Origin: Parasalinivibrio latis
GTDB taxonomy: Bacteria; Pseudomonadota; Gammaproteobacteria; Enterobacterales; Vibrionaceae
NCBI RefSeq assembly: GCF_036825535.1
Contig: NZ_CP098813.1
Coordinates: 744,001-808,000 of the forward strand
DNA: 64,000 nucleotides
Reading direction: 5' to 3'
Shown here: in pieces, positions 8,784 to 19,000 of the stretch
Position numbering within the stretch: position 1 is the first letter of the stretch
Layout of the letters: each line of letters starts with the position of its first letter
The notes under the pieces: model-generated
Seen by the model: the letters and a program-made list of their open reading frames with translations, nothing else
Told to the model about the DNA's origin: nothing
Database searches by the model: none
Made by a program: the position numbers and the translations under genes

Positions 8784-9845
8784 ATGAATAACGACACTGT
8801 ATTTGGCAACATGACGGGCAACTTTGTTGATGATGGCCTTCCTCCCCGTTTTTTTACCCTGCGCTCGCGAAAGGGAATGGAACTGACATTTATGGATATT
8901 GGTGCAACCTGGTTGAGCTGCCGTTTGCCGGTCAGGGGAACCCCGAGGGAAGTGCTGTTAGCCAGCCCGTCTCTGGATGCTCATTTCAGCCAACGTGCCT
9001 ATCTGGGATCAACAGTGGGAAGATATGCCAACCGGATTGCTGGCGGGCGTTATTTCCATGAAGGGAAAACGGTTCACCTGGATATCAACCAGCCTCCCAA
9101 CTGCCTGCACGGAGGCAGCCACGGATTCCATCGCAGGCGATGGCGGGCAAAGCAGGTTGATGACGGACTGGTGGTATTTTCCCTGGAATCCATGGATGGA
9201 GATCAGGGTTTTCCCGGCGCGCTGTGGGTGGATGTCCGGTTTGAGCTGATTGAGGATTTTTCCCTGTGTATCCACTACCAGGCCCAGGTCAGCAAACCGT
9301 GCCCGGTTAACCTGACCAACCATGCCTGTATTAACCTCGCCGGTGCAGAGAGCGGAGAGACGGTTTTCTCACACCAATTAATGATTAATGCCCGTCACTA
9401 CCTGCCGGTAGATGCTACCCAGATTCCAACTGGGGACATAACACCCGTCGAGGGTTCGGTGTTCGACTTTACCCATGCTAAGCCCATCGGTGAGCGTATT
9501 GCCATGGAGCCTGAACAGATGGTTGCCAGCGGCTATGATCACACCTTCCTTCTGGATGAAAGCTGTCAGGACGGGCTGGCGCTGGCAGCCCGGCTGGAAT
9601 CGCCGGATGGCTTTCTCGCAATGGAAGTAAAAACCACCAAACCGGCACTTCATCTCTATACCGGAAATCTGCTTGATTCCGCCGTTTCACGCCGGGGCGA
9701 TCACTATTGCCGCTATGCCGGGCTGGCCCTGGAAACGCAGCTCTTTCCGGATGCTCCCAACCACCCGGAGTGGCAGCAGCCGGACTGCTTTCTCAAGCCG
9801 GATCAGATTTATCACTACCACACCATGTATCGTTTCTGTTTGTGA
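8784..9845 (+). CDS. galM: Aldose 1-epimerase (mutarotase)
   Basis: Interconverts alpha and beta anomers of D-galactose/D-glucose; 353 residues. The start MNNDTVFGN is preceded by AGGAGAC; a 28-codon upstream extension is rejected. GalM motifs are visible: GSTVGRYANRIAGGRY, LHGGSHGFHRRRW (catalytic His region), NLTNHACINLAG (second His region), GYDHTFLLD and LETQLFPDAPNHPEW (catalytic Glu region). It would process sugar brought in by the adjacent importer and ties the locus to galactose use. No galK, galT or galE is in the window. Confidence 0.93.
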   Translation: MNNDTVFGNMTGNFVDDGLPPRFFTLRSRKGMELTFMDIGATWLSCRLPVRGTPREVLLASPSLDAHFSQRAYLGSTVGRYANRIAGGRYFHEGKTVHLDINQPPNCLHGGSHGFHRRRWRAKQVDDGLVVFSLESMDGDQGFPGALWVDVRFELIEDFSLCIHYQAQVSKPCPVNLTNHACINLAGAESGETVFSHQLMINARHYLPVDATQIPTGDITPVEGSVFDFTHAKPIGERIAMEPEQMVASGYDHTFLLDESCQDGLALAARLESPDGFLAMEVKTTKPALHLYTGNLLDSAVSRRGDHYCRYAGLALETQLFPDAPNHPEWQQPDCFLKPDQIYHYHTMYRFCL

Positions 9846-9931
9846 GGTTTATCCGTGATTTTTGGCAGTAATGGTGAGTTGTTATGCGTACAATCATTGC
9901 CAGAAATGTCCTTGTAAACGACTAGAGATTT

Positions 9932-10531
9932 ATGCCTGCCAGGATTGATATTGACGCACTGAAACTGGGTCAGTCCGTGCCATTTGAAAGTGAGTACACA
10001 CTAAGCTTTATCTGCCAGTCAGACCTGGCAGATATAATAGAAACGCTCCACGATGAAAAGGTGATTACCTTCCTTCATTTTGCGCCGTCACCCGATTCCC
10101 TTTATGAGGCGTATTTCCAGCCGATTATTGACAACACCGCTTCTCAAATCGAATGCGGGGAGTGGCCGGACACACCGACCTTTACTATCCGTGACATCGA
10201 CGGTAAATACATGGGAATGACTGGCCTCCAGCCGGTGGTTTTCCTGGAAGGCAACTACGAAATCGGTTACCAGTTTGCCCGCCATGCGTGGGGCAAGGGG
10301 CTGGCAACGGCAGCCTGCCGGTTTGCCACTGCTTTTGCGTTTGAAAAGCTGCATGCGCATAAGGTGACAGCAGACTGCTACGCCGGGAACACCGGCTCTT
10401 CCCGTGTGCTGGAAAAAGCCGGATTCAGGTGTGAAGGGGCGCAAAAAGGGTACTACCGTATTCACAAAGGGTTTGATGACCGTCTGATTTACGGCATGAC
10501 CGGAGAACAGTTTGCCATGTTGGGCGAATAA
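9932..10531 (+). CDS. GNAT-family N-acetyltransferase (RimJ/RimL-like)
   Basis: 199-residue acetyl-CoA-dependent transferase. The acetyl-CoA binding loop is in YQFARHAWGKGLATAACRFA and the later GNAT helix in GNTGSSRVLEKAGFRCEG. It resembles RimJ/RimL-type enzymes that acetylate protein N-termini or small amines; the substrate is unknown. Its TAA (10529-10531) directly abuts the stop codon of the convergent E1 gene, leaving no space for a terminator. Confidence 0.85.
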   Translation: MPARIDIDALKLGQSVPFESEYTLSFICQSDLADIIETLHDEKVITFLHFAPSPDSLYEAYFQPIIDNTASQIECGEWPDTPTFTIRDIDGKYMGMTGLQPVVFLEGNYEIGYQFARHAWGKGLATAACRFATAFAFEKLHAHKVTADCYAGNTGSSRVLEKAGFRCEGAQKGYYRIHKGFDDRLIYGMTGEQFAMLGE

Positions 10532-13219
10532 TCAGCGGCTGACAGGGTCGTCTTTCTCTGGGGCGATCCCAAGCTCAGCAAACCACCTCTGAAAATCTTC
10601 TTCACTGATCAATCCCTCACCAGCAAGGCTGGACAGCGCCGCCCCGGCAATGTAACGCTCGCCTACCTCAAAATGATCCCGCAGCACGTCCCTTGCTTCA
10701 CTGAGTCCGTAACCGTCAGTGCCGAGGCAGGTGTATGGAATCGGCATCCATTTGGCAATGCTGTTTGGCAGGGCTTTCATGTAGTCTGTTACCGCCACTG
10801 CGATCCCTCTGGACCCTGCAAACAGAGTGGCGATATTGGATGCCTTAACTGTAGCATCCGGGTCAATCCGGCTCCGGCGCTCACAGGCTTCTGCATTGCG
10901 GGCCAGTTCGGTGTAGCTGGTCATGCTCCAGATGTCGGCAGCAATGCCTCTGGCTTCCAGCCATGCTGCCGCTTTGATAACGTTCTGCATTACTGCACCG
11001 CTGCCCATCAGTTGCACCCGGCATTCACCCTTAATCGGGCTTTCCTGCCACAAATAACCACCTTTAATGACACCTTCAGCAATGGTCTCTTCCTTGCCAT
11101 CTGGCAGCGCAGGCATCGGGTAGTTTTCATTGTAAAGGGTCAGGTAGTAGAAAATGTTTTCCTGCTCGGTGTACATCCGGCGTATCCCTTCGCGGATGAT
11201 AAAGGCGATCTCATAGGCGAAGGCCGGGTCGTAACTCAGCAGGTTTGGGAACGTTGCGGCAAGAAGGTGGGAGTGGCCGTCCTGGTGCTGCAATCCTTCG
11301 CCGTTCAGGGTTGTACGACCGGCGGTTGCGCCAAGAAGGAAGCCTTTTGCCATCATATCGCCGCAGGCCCAGACCATATCGCCGACACGCTGGAAACCGA
11401 ACATGGAGTAATAGATATAAAACGGGATGGTCGGAATACCATGCACGGCGTAGGCGGTACCTGCTGCCATAAATGACGCCATGGCCCCAGCTTCGCAAAT
11501 CCCTTCCTGGAGTATCTGGCCGTCTTTGGCTTCGCGGTATGGCAGCATAGACTTGGCATCCACCGGCGTATATTGCTGTCCTTCGCTGTTGTATATACCG
11601 GCTGCACGGAACAGGGCATCCATCCCGAACGTGCGTGCTTCATCTGGTACAATCGGGACCACATACTTGCCGAGAACCGGCTCTTTGAGCAGTTTTGACA
11701 GCATCCGGACCATTGCCATGGTGGTCGATACTGCTCTGTCGCCGGAGCCGGACAACTGCTCAGCAAACAGGGAAAGAGAAGGTGGCTCCACCAGCGGGCA
11801 ATCCGGCTTGCGGCTGGGCAGGTATCCGCCCAGTGCCTGGCGTTTTGCGTGAAGGTATCGCATCTCCGGGCTGTCCGCTTCCGGGACGTAAAACTCTGCG
11901 CTGGCGGCTGCGTCATCATCCAGTGGGATCCCGTGCTCCCTTGCTGCCTGGATACGCTCATCCGGGGTCAGGGTTTTCTTCTGGTGGACATCGTTATGCC
12001 CTTGCCCGCTCGGGCCCATGCCGTCACCTTTCACGGTTTTCACCAGAATGACGGTCGGTTTCCCGCTGGCCCGCATGGCTTTGTTGAAGGCAGCAAAGAC
12101 TTTCTTGGGATCCTGCCCGCCACGTTTGATATGGCTGATTTCTTCATCCGTGAGGGAATTCATCATGGCTTCCAACTGAGGGTTCCCACCCACCCAGTGT
12201 TCGCGCTGGGCACCGCCGGACATTACAGAATACATCTGGTAGTCGCCGTCGCGGCACTCTTCCATCCGATGGCGGAGAATGCCGTGGTGATCCCGGGCGA
12301 GCAGGGCATCCCAGCCGCTTCCCCAAATCACCTTGATGACGTTCCATCCGGCTCCCCGGTAACTGCGCTCCAATTCCTGGATGATTTTCCCGTTGCCTCG
12401 CACCGGGCCGTCGAGACGCTGCAGGTTACAGTTCACCACCATCACCAGGTTATCAAGTTTTTCCCTGGCGGCGATGTTGATTGTGCCCAGTACCTCCGGC
12501 TCATCTGATTCCCCGTCACCGATAAAACACCAGATGCGGCCGCCGTTTTTTGGTTTCAGGCCGCGGTTTTCCAGGTATTTGGCGTAACGCGCCTGGTATA
12601 TGGCACTGACGGTGGAAAGACCCATGGATGCATTGGGCATTTCCCAGAAGTCCGGCATCGAACGGGGATGTGGGTAGGAACACAATCCCCCGCCTTCCCC
12701 GAGCTCTCTGCGGAAGTTTTCCATCTGGCTGTCCGTCAGGCGTCCCTCAAGGTAGGCGCGGGCATAAATACCCGGTGCAGCGTGGGGCTGGGCAAGCACC
12801 ATGTCTCCACCATAGTGTTTGGTACGGGCCCGGAAACAGTGGTTAAAGCCGGTTTCGAGTACGGTGGCGGCACTGGCATAGGTGGCAATATGGCCACCGA
12901 CCCCGGTTCCCTGGTCATAGGCCTGCATTACCATTGCCATGGCATTCCAGCGGATAATGTTTTCCACCCGCTTTTCCATCTCCAGATCACCGGGGTAAAG
13001 GGGCTGTTCGCTGACGCTGATGGTGTTTATATAGGGCGTGTTGAGCGTCGCCTCATTTAACATGACGCCGGCCTGCAATGCATGATCCTGAAGAGTGCGG
13101 AGGATCTCGCGCACCCCGGCATCACCGAACTCATGCCGGATCACCTCAAGGGATTCGATCCACTCTTTGCGGTCTTCTTCCATTTCCTGCTTTAATTCGC
13201 TGAGATTACCGTATTCCAT
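10532..13219 (-). CDS. mdeB: AceE-like 2-oxoacid dehydrogenase E1, probably 2-oxobutyrate (MdeB-like)
   Basis: Homodimeric, ThDP-dependent E1 of 895 residues, full length for AceE. The ThDP motif is GDGESDEPEVLG...NLVMVVNCN; FKMetabolic family blocks such as MSGGAQREHWVGG, FYIYYSMFGFQRVGDM and the C-terminal GERYIAGAALSSLA are present. No E2 or lpd gene is adjacent, so this is not the housekeeping aceEF operon. It is 59 bp downstream of a PLP gamma-lyase gene, with a divergent Lrp regulator beyond. The same three-gene arrangement is known in Pseudomonas putida (mdeR, mdeA, mdeB), where the E1 handles 2-oxobutyrate released from methionine. The MdeB role is inferred from context. Confidence 0.82.
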   Translation of the reverse strand: MEYGNLSELKQEMEEDRKEWIESLEVIRHEFGDAGVREILRTLQDHALQAGVMLNEATLNTPYINTISVSEQPLYPGDLEMEKRVENIIRWNAMAMVMQAYDQGTGVGGHIATYASAATVLETGFNHCFRARTKHYGGDMVLAQPHAAPGIYARAYLEGRLTDSQMENFRRELGEGGGLCSYPHPRSMPDFWEMPNASMGLSTVSAIYQARYAKYLENRGLKPKNGGRIWCFIGDGESDEPEVLGTINIAAREKLDNLVMVVNCNLQRLDGPVRGNGKIIQELERSYRGAGWNVIKVIWGSGWDALLARDHHGILRHRMEECRDGDYQMYSVMSGGAQREHWVGGNPQLEAMMNSLTDEEISHIKRGGQDPKKVFAAFNKAMRASGKPTVILVKTVKGDGMGPSGQGHNDVHQKKTLTPDERIQAAREHGIPLDDDAAASAEFYVPEADSPEMRYLHAKRQALGGYLPSRKPDCPLVEPPSLSLFAEQLSGSGDRAVSTTMAMVRMLSKLLKEPVLGKYVVPIVPDEARTFGMDALFRAAGIYNSEGQQYTPVDAKSMLPYREAKDGQILQEGICEAGAMASFMAAGTAYAVHGIPTIPFYIYYSMFGFQRVGDMVWACGDMMAKGFLLGATAGRTTLNGEGLQHQDGHSHLLAATFPNLLSYDPAFAYEIAFIIREGIRRMYTEQENIFYYLTLYNENYPMPALPDGKEETIAEGVIKGGYLWQESPIKGECRVQLMGSGAVMQNVIKAAAWLEARGIAADIWSMTSYTELARNAEACERRSRIDPDATVKASNIATLFAGSRGIAVAVTDYMKALPNSIAKWMPIPYTCLGTDGYGLSEARDVLRDHFEVGERYIAGAALSSLAGEGLISEEDFQRWFAELGIAPEKDDPVSR

Positions 13220-13278
13220 GTCTGCCCCTTAGAGGTGGATTGGATATGCGCCGCGCCGGTTTAGTGCTGCGATGACGT

Positions 13279-14550
13279 TTAGATTAAGGATAATGCCTGT
13301 TCGAGATCCGCAATGATGTCTTCGGGATCTTCCAGCCCGACAGAAATACGAATCAGGCTGTCGGTGATACCGATTTGTGCCCGACGCTCAGCGAGGACGC
13401 TGGAGTGCGTCATCGAAGCTGGGTGCTGAATGAGGGTTTCGGTGCCGCCAAGACTGACAGCCAGCTGGCAAATACGGGTGGCATCCAGAACCTGGAAGGC
13501 TTCCGGCTCCCCACCGGCTATTTCAAATGAAAAGGTCGAACTGCATCCCTGGCACTGCTTTTTGTACAGGGCATGCTGCTGGCTTCCCTCTTCCAAAAAA
13601 CCGGCGTAGTGCACCTGTGTGACTTTAGGGTGTCTGTTAAGGAACCTTGCTACCTGGGCGGCGCTGCGTGATTCGGCTTCCATTCGGATTTTCAGGGTTT
13701 CCAGTGAGCGCAGCAGCAGCCAGGCTGTCTGCGGGTCCATATTGGTGCCAAAGATATTCCTGAAACCACGGATCTGTGTGATGAGAGCTTTGTTGCCAGA
13801 GCAACTGCCACCTACCAGATCGGAATGGCCGCCGATGTATTTGGTCAGGGAGTAAAGGCAGACATCTGCACCATGCCGGAGAGGCGTCTGGAAGACCGGA
13901 CCGCCCATGGTGTTGTCCACCACTATCTTGGTGCGCTCACCTGCTGCATTGGTCAGCGTTTCTGCTACCTTCCTGCACGCAGCGATGTCGATAAGGTGGT
14001 TGGTAGGGTTGTCAGGGGTTTCCAGCAAAATCACTGATACCGTGCCGAGATCCCGCGCTTTGGCAACTGCAGCCTCAAGCCCCTCAATTCCATCCTGCGC
14101 AATGAATCCGACACTCTGGATATTCATTTTCGGCAAGATAGCGTTCAGCAGGGTATCGGTACCGCCGTAAATAGGCTCAGAGTAGATCACCACATCGCCG
14201 GGCTGGGAAAGTGCCATCAGCGTAGACGAAAGGGCAGACATACCACAATTGGTGACCATACAGTCCTCTGCTTCATCCCATACCGCAATGCGACCTTCCA
14301 GAATCTCCAAAACGGGGTTGTTGAATCGGCTGTATATCAAACCAGGCTCCAGATCATCCGGCAAAGGAACTCTGCCTGACGCATAGTTAAACAGGTCTTT
14401 CCCCTGCTGGGCTGACTCAAACACAAAGGTTGAGGTCTGGAACTGGGGACATTTGACCGCTCCTTCAGACAACATCGGGTTATAGCCGTAATGCATCATC
14501 TGGGTTTCCGGGGACAATTTCTTATTACCGATGTGAGTAAGCTTTGACAT
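13279..14550 (-). CDS. mdeA: PLP-dependent Cys/Met metabolism lyase, MdeA-like
   Basis: 423-residue fold-type I enzyme of the cystathionine gamma-synthase/gamma-lyase family. The PLP lysine is in LYSLTKYIGGHSDLVGG; other markers are LIYSRFNNP, TNCGMSAL and ISVGLEDPEDIIADL. With the linked E1 and Lrp genes it probably releases 2-oxobutyrate from methionine, homocysteine or cystathionine. Classical methionine gamma-lyases have an active-site cysteine in the segment after the tyrosine (YGCT); here it reads IYGGTDTL, so glycine replaces it. The N-terminal extension (LSPETQMMHYGYNPMLSEGAVK) also marks a separate subfamily. A cystathionine or O-acyl-homoserine substrate remains possible. Confidence 0.78.
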   Translation of the reverse strand: MSKLTHIGNKKLSPETQMMHYGYNPMLSEGAVKCPQFQTSTFVFESAQQGKDLFNYASGRVPLPDDLEPGLIYSRFNNPVLEILEGRIAVWDEAEDCMVTNCGMSALSSTLMALSQPGDVVIYSEPIYGGTDTLLNAILPKMNIQSVGFIAQDGIEGLEAAVAKARDLGTVSVILLETPDNPTNHLIDIAACRKVAETLTNAAGERTKIVVDNTMGGPVFQTPLRHGADVCLYSLTKYIGGHSDLVGGSCSGNKALITQIRGFRNIFGTNMDPQTAWLLLRSLETLKIRMEAESRSAAQVARFLNRHPKVTQVHYAGFLEEGSQQHALYKKQCQGCSSTFSFEIAGGEPEAFQVLDATRICQLAVSLGGTETLIQHPASMTHSSVLAERRAQIGITDSLIRISVGLEDPEDIIADLEQALSLI

Positions 14551-14565
14551 GACCGTTCCTTGTTA

Positions 14566-14603
14566 GCAAACTGTTAATATTGAAATTATGTCGAATAGTT
14601 TGC
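14566..14603. promoter_or_regulatory. Inverted repeat in the mdeA/mdeR divergent promoter
   Basis: GCAAACT (14566-14572) and AGTTTGC (14597-14603) are perfect 7-bp inverted arms with 24 bp between them, about three helical turns centre to centre. It lies in the 120-bp region between the lyase and Lrp genes and is a candidate site for the Lrp protein. Confidence 0.4.
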
Positions 14604-14670
14604 GCAATGTGCTGGCTATTTATGGCTTGAAGTGGTTGCAAATTAGCAGAAACTGCCAAAAGAGAATGTT

Positions 14671-15126
14671 ATGGATAATGTTGACCGTAAAATTATCAGG
14701 GAACTGCAATTAAATGCCCGCCTGACTAACCAAGAGCTTGCAGAAAGGGTTAACCTGTCGCCCTCGCCATGCCTCCGAAGAGTCAGAAAACTGGAAGAGT
14801 CCGGCGTACTTACAGGCTACACAGCACGGGTGTGCCAGGAATCTTACGGCCTGTCTGTTATCGCTTTTGTCAGTGTCCGGTTGGAAAAGCAAAACGACAT
14901 ATCAATGAAGGAATTTGAAACGGGCATCAATGCACTGCCGGAAGTCATGGACTGCTATCTGATGACCGGTACCAGCGACTACCTGCTGAAAGTAGTCGCT
15001 GCAGATCTAAAGGCATTCGAGCGGTTTATTCGTGATCACCTTACCAAGATACCTGGGATCGCGGCGGTGGAGTCGAGCTTTGCATTCAGTAATGTAAAGC
15101 AGAATCCGGTTTATCCTTCGATTTAA
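14671..15126 (+). CDS. mdeR: Lrp/AsnC-family regulator, MdeR-like
   Basis: 151-residue amino-acid-responsive regulator. The N-terminal winged HTH is DNVDRKIIRELQLNARLTNQ...LSPSPCLRRVRKLEESGVL, followed by the RAM effector domain (GLSVIAFVSVRLEK, MDCYLMTGTSDYLLKVVA). It is divergent from the gamma-lyase gene with 120 bp between starts, the usual arrangement for a local activator. The ligand is probably methionine or a related amino acid, inferred from the neighbours. Confidence 0.85.
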   Translation: MDNVDRKIIRELQLNARLTNQELAERVNLSPSPCLRRVRKLEESGVLTGYTARVCQESYGLSVIAFVSVRLEKQNDISMKEFETGINALPEVMDCYLMTGTSDYLLKVVAADLKAFERFIRDHLTKIPGIAAVESSFAFSNVKQNPVYPSI

Positions 15127-16051
15127 CGTCGCTGGTGCTTCGGTGGTGTCGCTTGATCAATGAATCAGACCTTTTTAAATTGAATGTTTAATTAAAATAA
15201 TAATTTAAAAATATTGAATATTATTTTGTGTTTGCTGATTAGTAGAATTTCCAGGGAATCATTGAACAGGTTGCCATCTTCGTAACAGATTGCGACATCA
15301 ATATGCTCTATCACGACAAATGTAACTAGAGCTAAAACTTAAACTTTTGGTTGTATATAAAACTGACTTTATCAATTAATTAAAAATTCTTATCAATTTA
15401 TAACAGTGTAAATTTTTATACTTAAAATAAAAGAATGTGAATAATTTTTCAGCTTAAAACCAAAGGCAATTACTGGGTTGTTTTTTACTTTATTTTCATC
15501 TGTTTAAATTGAATAGTGAAATTGAAAGGGACACTAATATATCTGTATTTTTTCTTATATAACAGGTAATTACCTCAGCTCAAAAGTAAGGAATAGAACT
15601 TGCTATTTACATAACATAATGAAAAATATGATGTTTTCACATAAATCTGTCATTTGGTTGATAAATTATTTAATTTAATGTTTATGTGGGACTTGGCGCG
15701 TATGTTTTTTATTAAGTAAAAATCCTGACATTTTGATGATTCATTTTTTACAAATCAATTTGTTGACAATAAAGTACTCGGTGCTGTATTCATAATATGA
15801 ATGATGTGATTATTCATTAGAAAGAGTGATTATTGTTTTTTATTAATCTTGGAATCTGAAAAAATATTAAACCTGATTCTAAATTAGAATTTAATAAGAA
15901 ACATTTGATGTTCGCAACTGATATCTTCATGCGAATAAGAGGGATTTCTTCGTCTTTTTATACATGAATATGAGTTGAAGTTATATCCTTCGAAATTACT
16001 AATGCAAACACAAAAACGTTATTGGCAGGTGAAACCAAAGGAGTACATAAC
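15127..16051. other. Long AT-rich non-coding stretch upstream of the exported toxin-like gene
   Basis: About 925 bp, visibly much richer in A+T than the flanking genes, with many runs of A and T. No ORF with an RBS, no tRNA-like fold and no terminator-like stem was recognised. Such AT-rich 5' regions often mark transferred, H-NS-silenced genes; that interpretation is inference. Confidence 0.6.
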
Positions 16052-19000
16052 ATGAAAAAGTTAAAGAAGTTTAGCTACGGCATACTTTCCAGTATGGTTG
16101 CGTTGGGGATGGGTGTCACTCAAGCGGTTGAAATTAATCATGATACCATTGAGCACATATACAGTGATGGAACGTACAATTATGACTTCTATGACGGTGC
16201 CCCTTCACTGGAAACTCATGTGGCGAATGCCGGTTTTGGGACGGATTTTATTGATTTACTGTCACAAGACATTATGAATTTCGATGATTATATAAATAAA
16301 AAAATATCCAATGATTTGAATCTAGATCCTGATAAAAGCATCAAAATTACGTTTAAAGTTAAAAATACTAAGAGGTATTACGATGGTAGTTGGTACACCG
16401 ACTATACATGGTATACACATTACAGTAAGTTTTATTCATATGGCGATGTAGCAGCGCGGCGTCACCACTTTGAAACACCTTCTTCGTCTGAACACCCTTA
16501 TATGGTGAGTCATAGTTGGCTTTTGTCATCAGACAACCCAACAGAACAAACAAATGACTTTGAAACACTAAATGCGATGAATCCAGAGCCTGGGTATGAT
16601 GCATATATTAAAGATTTATATGGGTCAAAACTTGGTAGCCACTTGGTAAAACTATACCAAAATGCAATTCGTTTTGGACTTGAAGTGGCAAAACGTGCAG
16701 CCAAATCAGATGCTTCAAAACAAATTGCGACATCAGCCTTATCCGGCAGCGCTGTACTTGAAAAAGTAGATATTTACACTTGGCCATCACATAACATGTT
16801 TTTCCTGCCCCACTCACCGGGAGGTAATACAGGATTACTTTTTGTGATGGGTATGGATCAAGTGTTTTTTGAATTTAATACAGAAAGTGAGTATGAAGCT
16901 TTCTTTAGAAATACAGATAACCATCCATTGCTAAAACAGCAGTTCAGTCTTTACAACCTCAATGATGGTGTAACGTATTCCGGCGTCAATTCTGCATTAG
17001 CTGGTCTAAATGACGGCTCTTGGGCAATCTCGTATGTCCGTCAGTCCGCAAGAACAGGGTATACAGCAAGTCAAATGGGAACTGAACTTGCCAACGCACT
17101 GGAACGGGACAATGTAGCAGATGCCGATTACAGCAGCTACAGCAATGCAGAGCGCGATTTTGATGTTGCAATGGAAATCCTGCCTGCAGCGCTGGGGGTT
17201 GCGGGAATCGCTGTTTTACCCGTTGGTGGGGCACTAGCTGAGGTACTGGCTGTTGCTGGAGGGGTGGCAACAACGGCCGTTGACTCGATTGATGCCTCAC
17301 TGGCAGACAGAACAGAGGACAAAGTCAAAGCAATAAAAAATGCGTCATTAGCAGCGGTGCTAACTGCAGTACCAGCTACTATTTCAGGCGCAAAACTGGC
17401 AAAAAATATTACTACACGTACGTTCAGTCTGGCTGAACACGAAGCCATTGCCACAATCAGCGGGAGTGTGGCAGGAGAAACAACCAATAGTATTGAGTTG
17501 ACCACCTTTGCGACAAATGAGAGTGAGCCGGTGCTGACTTCTCAGGAAACAACAGATCCGTTTTCTATCCTTAAAGCAAAAACCAACCAGGAGCTTCTGT
17601 TGGGGGTCCCTAAGCCTACTATCACCCCATCTCAGGTTGATCCCCGGGGTTTGAGCTATGCAAATCGAATTCGTTCAGCCGCGACGACTCACAGACAAAA
17701 CCTGGCAGTGTTAAAACCCCAGGTGACACACGCCTATGAGAACCTTAGTGATATGGCTGGTTCAGTTATCCAGGGCTCTCCAGTTGGGCAGCCGCACTTC
17801 ATGAAGGTGAATTATGCGGGAAAAATACTGACATATGACCTTCAAAACGAAGGGGCGGTATTCAGTTCTTTACAGGAAAGTTTTGGTGTTGTTGACCGTG
17901 CTAACTGGAAAGGTGTGATTGAAAATTCCATCCAGAACTTACCCGCCGGGAGTTCAGTGCAACTGGGTGTAAATCTGGCTGATGGCCTTGCTATAAACTG
18001 GGCAAAAAGCCTTGGAATACCCGACACTCTATTTCAGATAAATACGGGTGTTGCTGATTCAATGGTAGCAGAAGTAGAGTTCTCCCACGCATTTGACGGT
18101 GCCCGTACCGTAAAACTGAGCCTGACACCGACTACTGGCGTGAAAGCTGGTGTTACGGTGGGCCATTTTTCAATGCCTATAGACAACAGTTGGGCTGGGG
18201 CATTGGCAATGCCAAGCCTGAATGCAGGCTATACGCGTGCCTTTACCTCAATCGCAACGGTCAGTGACAGCGAGTTTAATTCGGCCTTCAGTGCTCTTCT
18301 TGATGGGAACTGGAACGAAGATGTCCTCTCGAAGCTCCACTTTGAAGCGGTAGATAAAGAGCGTGCCTTTGAAGTGGCGTTGAATGCAAGTTCCAACTAT
18401 GCAGCGCCATCGACAACGTTTATCGTTGGGCCTACATCGGGGGGACCGAGTCTAAGTCCAACAGCTGGATTGAAAATTCGTATTCCGGTTGTTTCTTCCA
18501 ACTCACAGCTAACAAAAGAAGTCAGTGCGTCTCTTGGGCTGGGTTCCAGCACAGACTGGCAAGTCTTCAGCTCTACGGCGTCGGGTAACTCTACGGTATC
18601 TGCAACTGCACTGTCTGACTTTGCTACTCGAGTACAGCAAATAAACAGTACCTTTGATATCAGCCGCCAGCTTGAAACTCTGGCTATTGAACGTACTATC
18701 CGTCCGACGAATATCTTTGGTGCCTATACCAGTGAATTCAGTGCATTGGGGAATACTACACGCAATAAACTGCTAAATGAGATGTTGAACAAATTACGGA
18801 CAGCGAGTGGAGCCCACTATGAAATGTCGAAGAAGTACCTGTCGTTTACATTGACGTCAAACCTTACGGATGACGCGGTAGAGACTCTGAAAGGGTATTA
18901 CAACTCTTATCGTATTCAAGGGCTGACAGATGAAGCTGCCCGTGAAAAAGTACTCAAGACTGCGCTGGATATTCTGGGGGATCCAAAAGCGAACACAACC

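Noticed and set aside
10532..13219. Housekeeping pyruvate dehydrogenase aceE
   Set aside because: No aceF, lpd or pdhR nearby and linkage to a PLP lyase and Lrp gene points to a catabolic paralogue.
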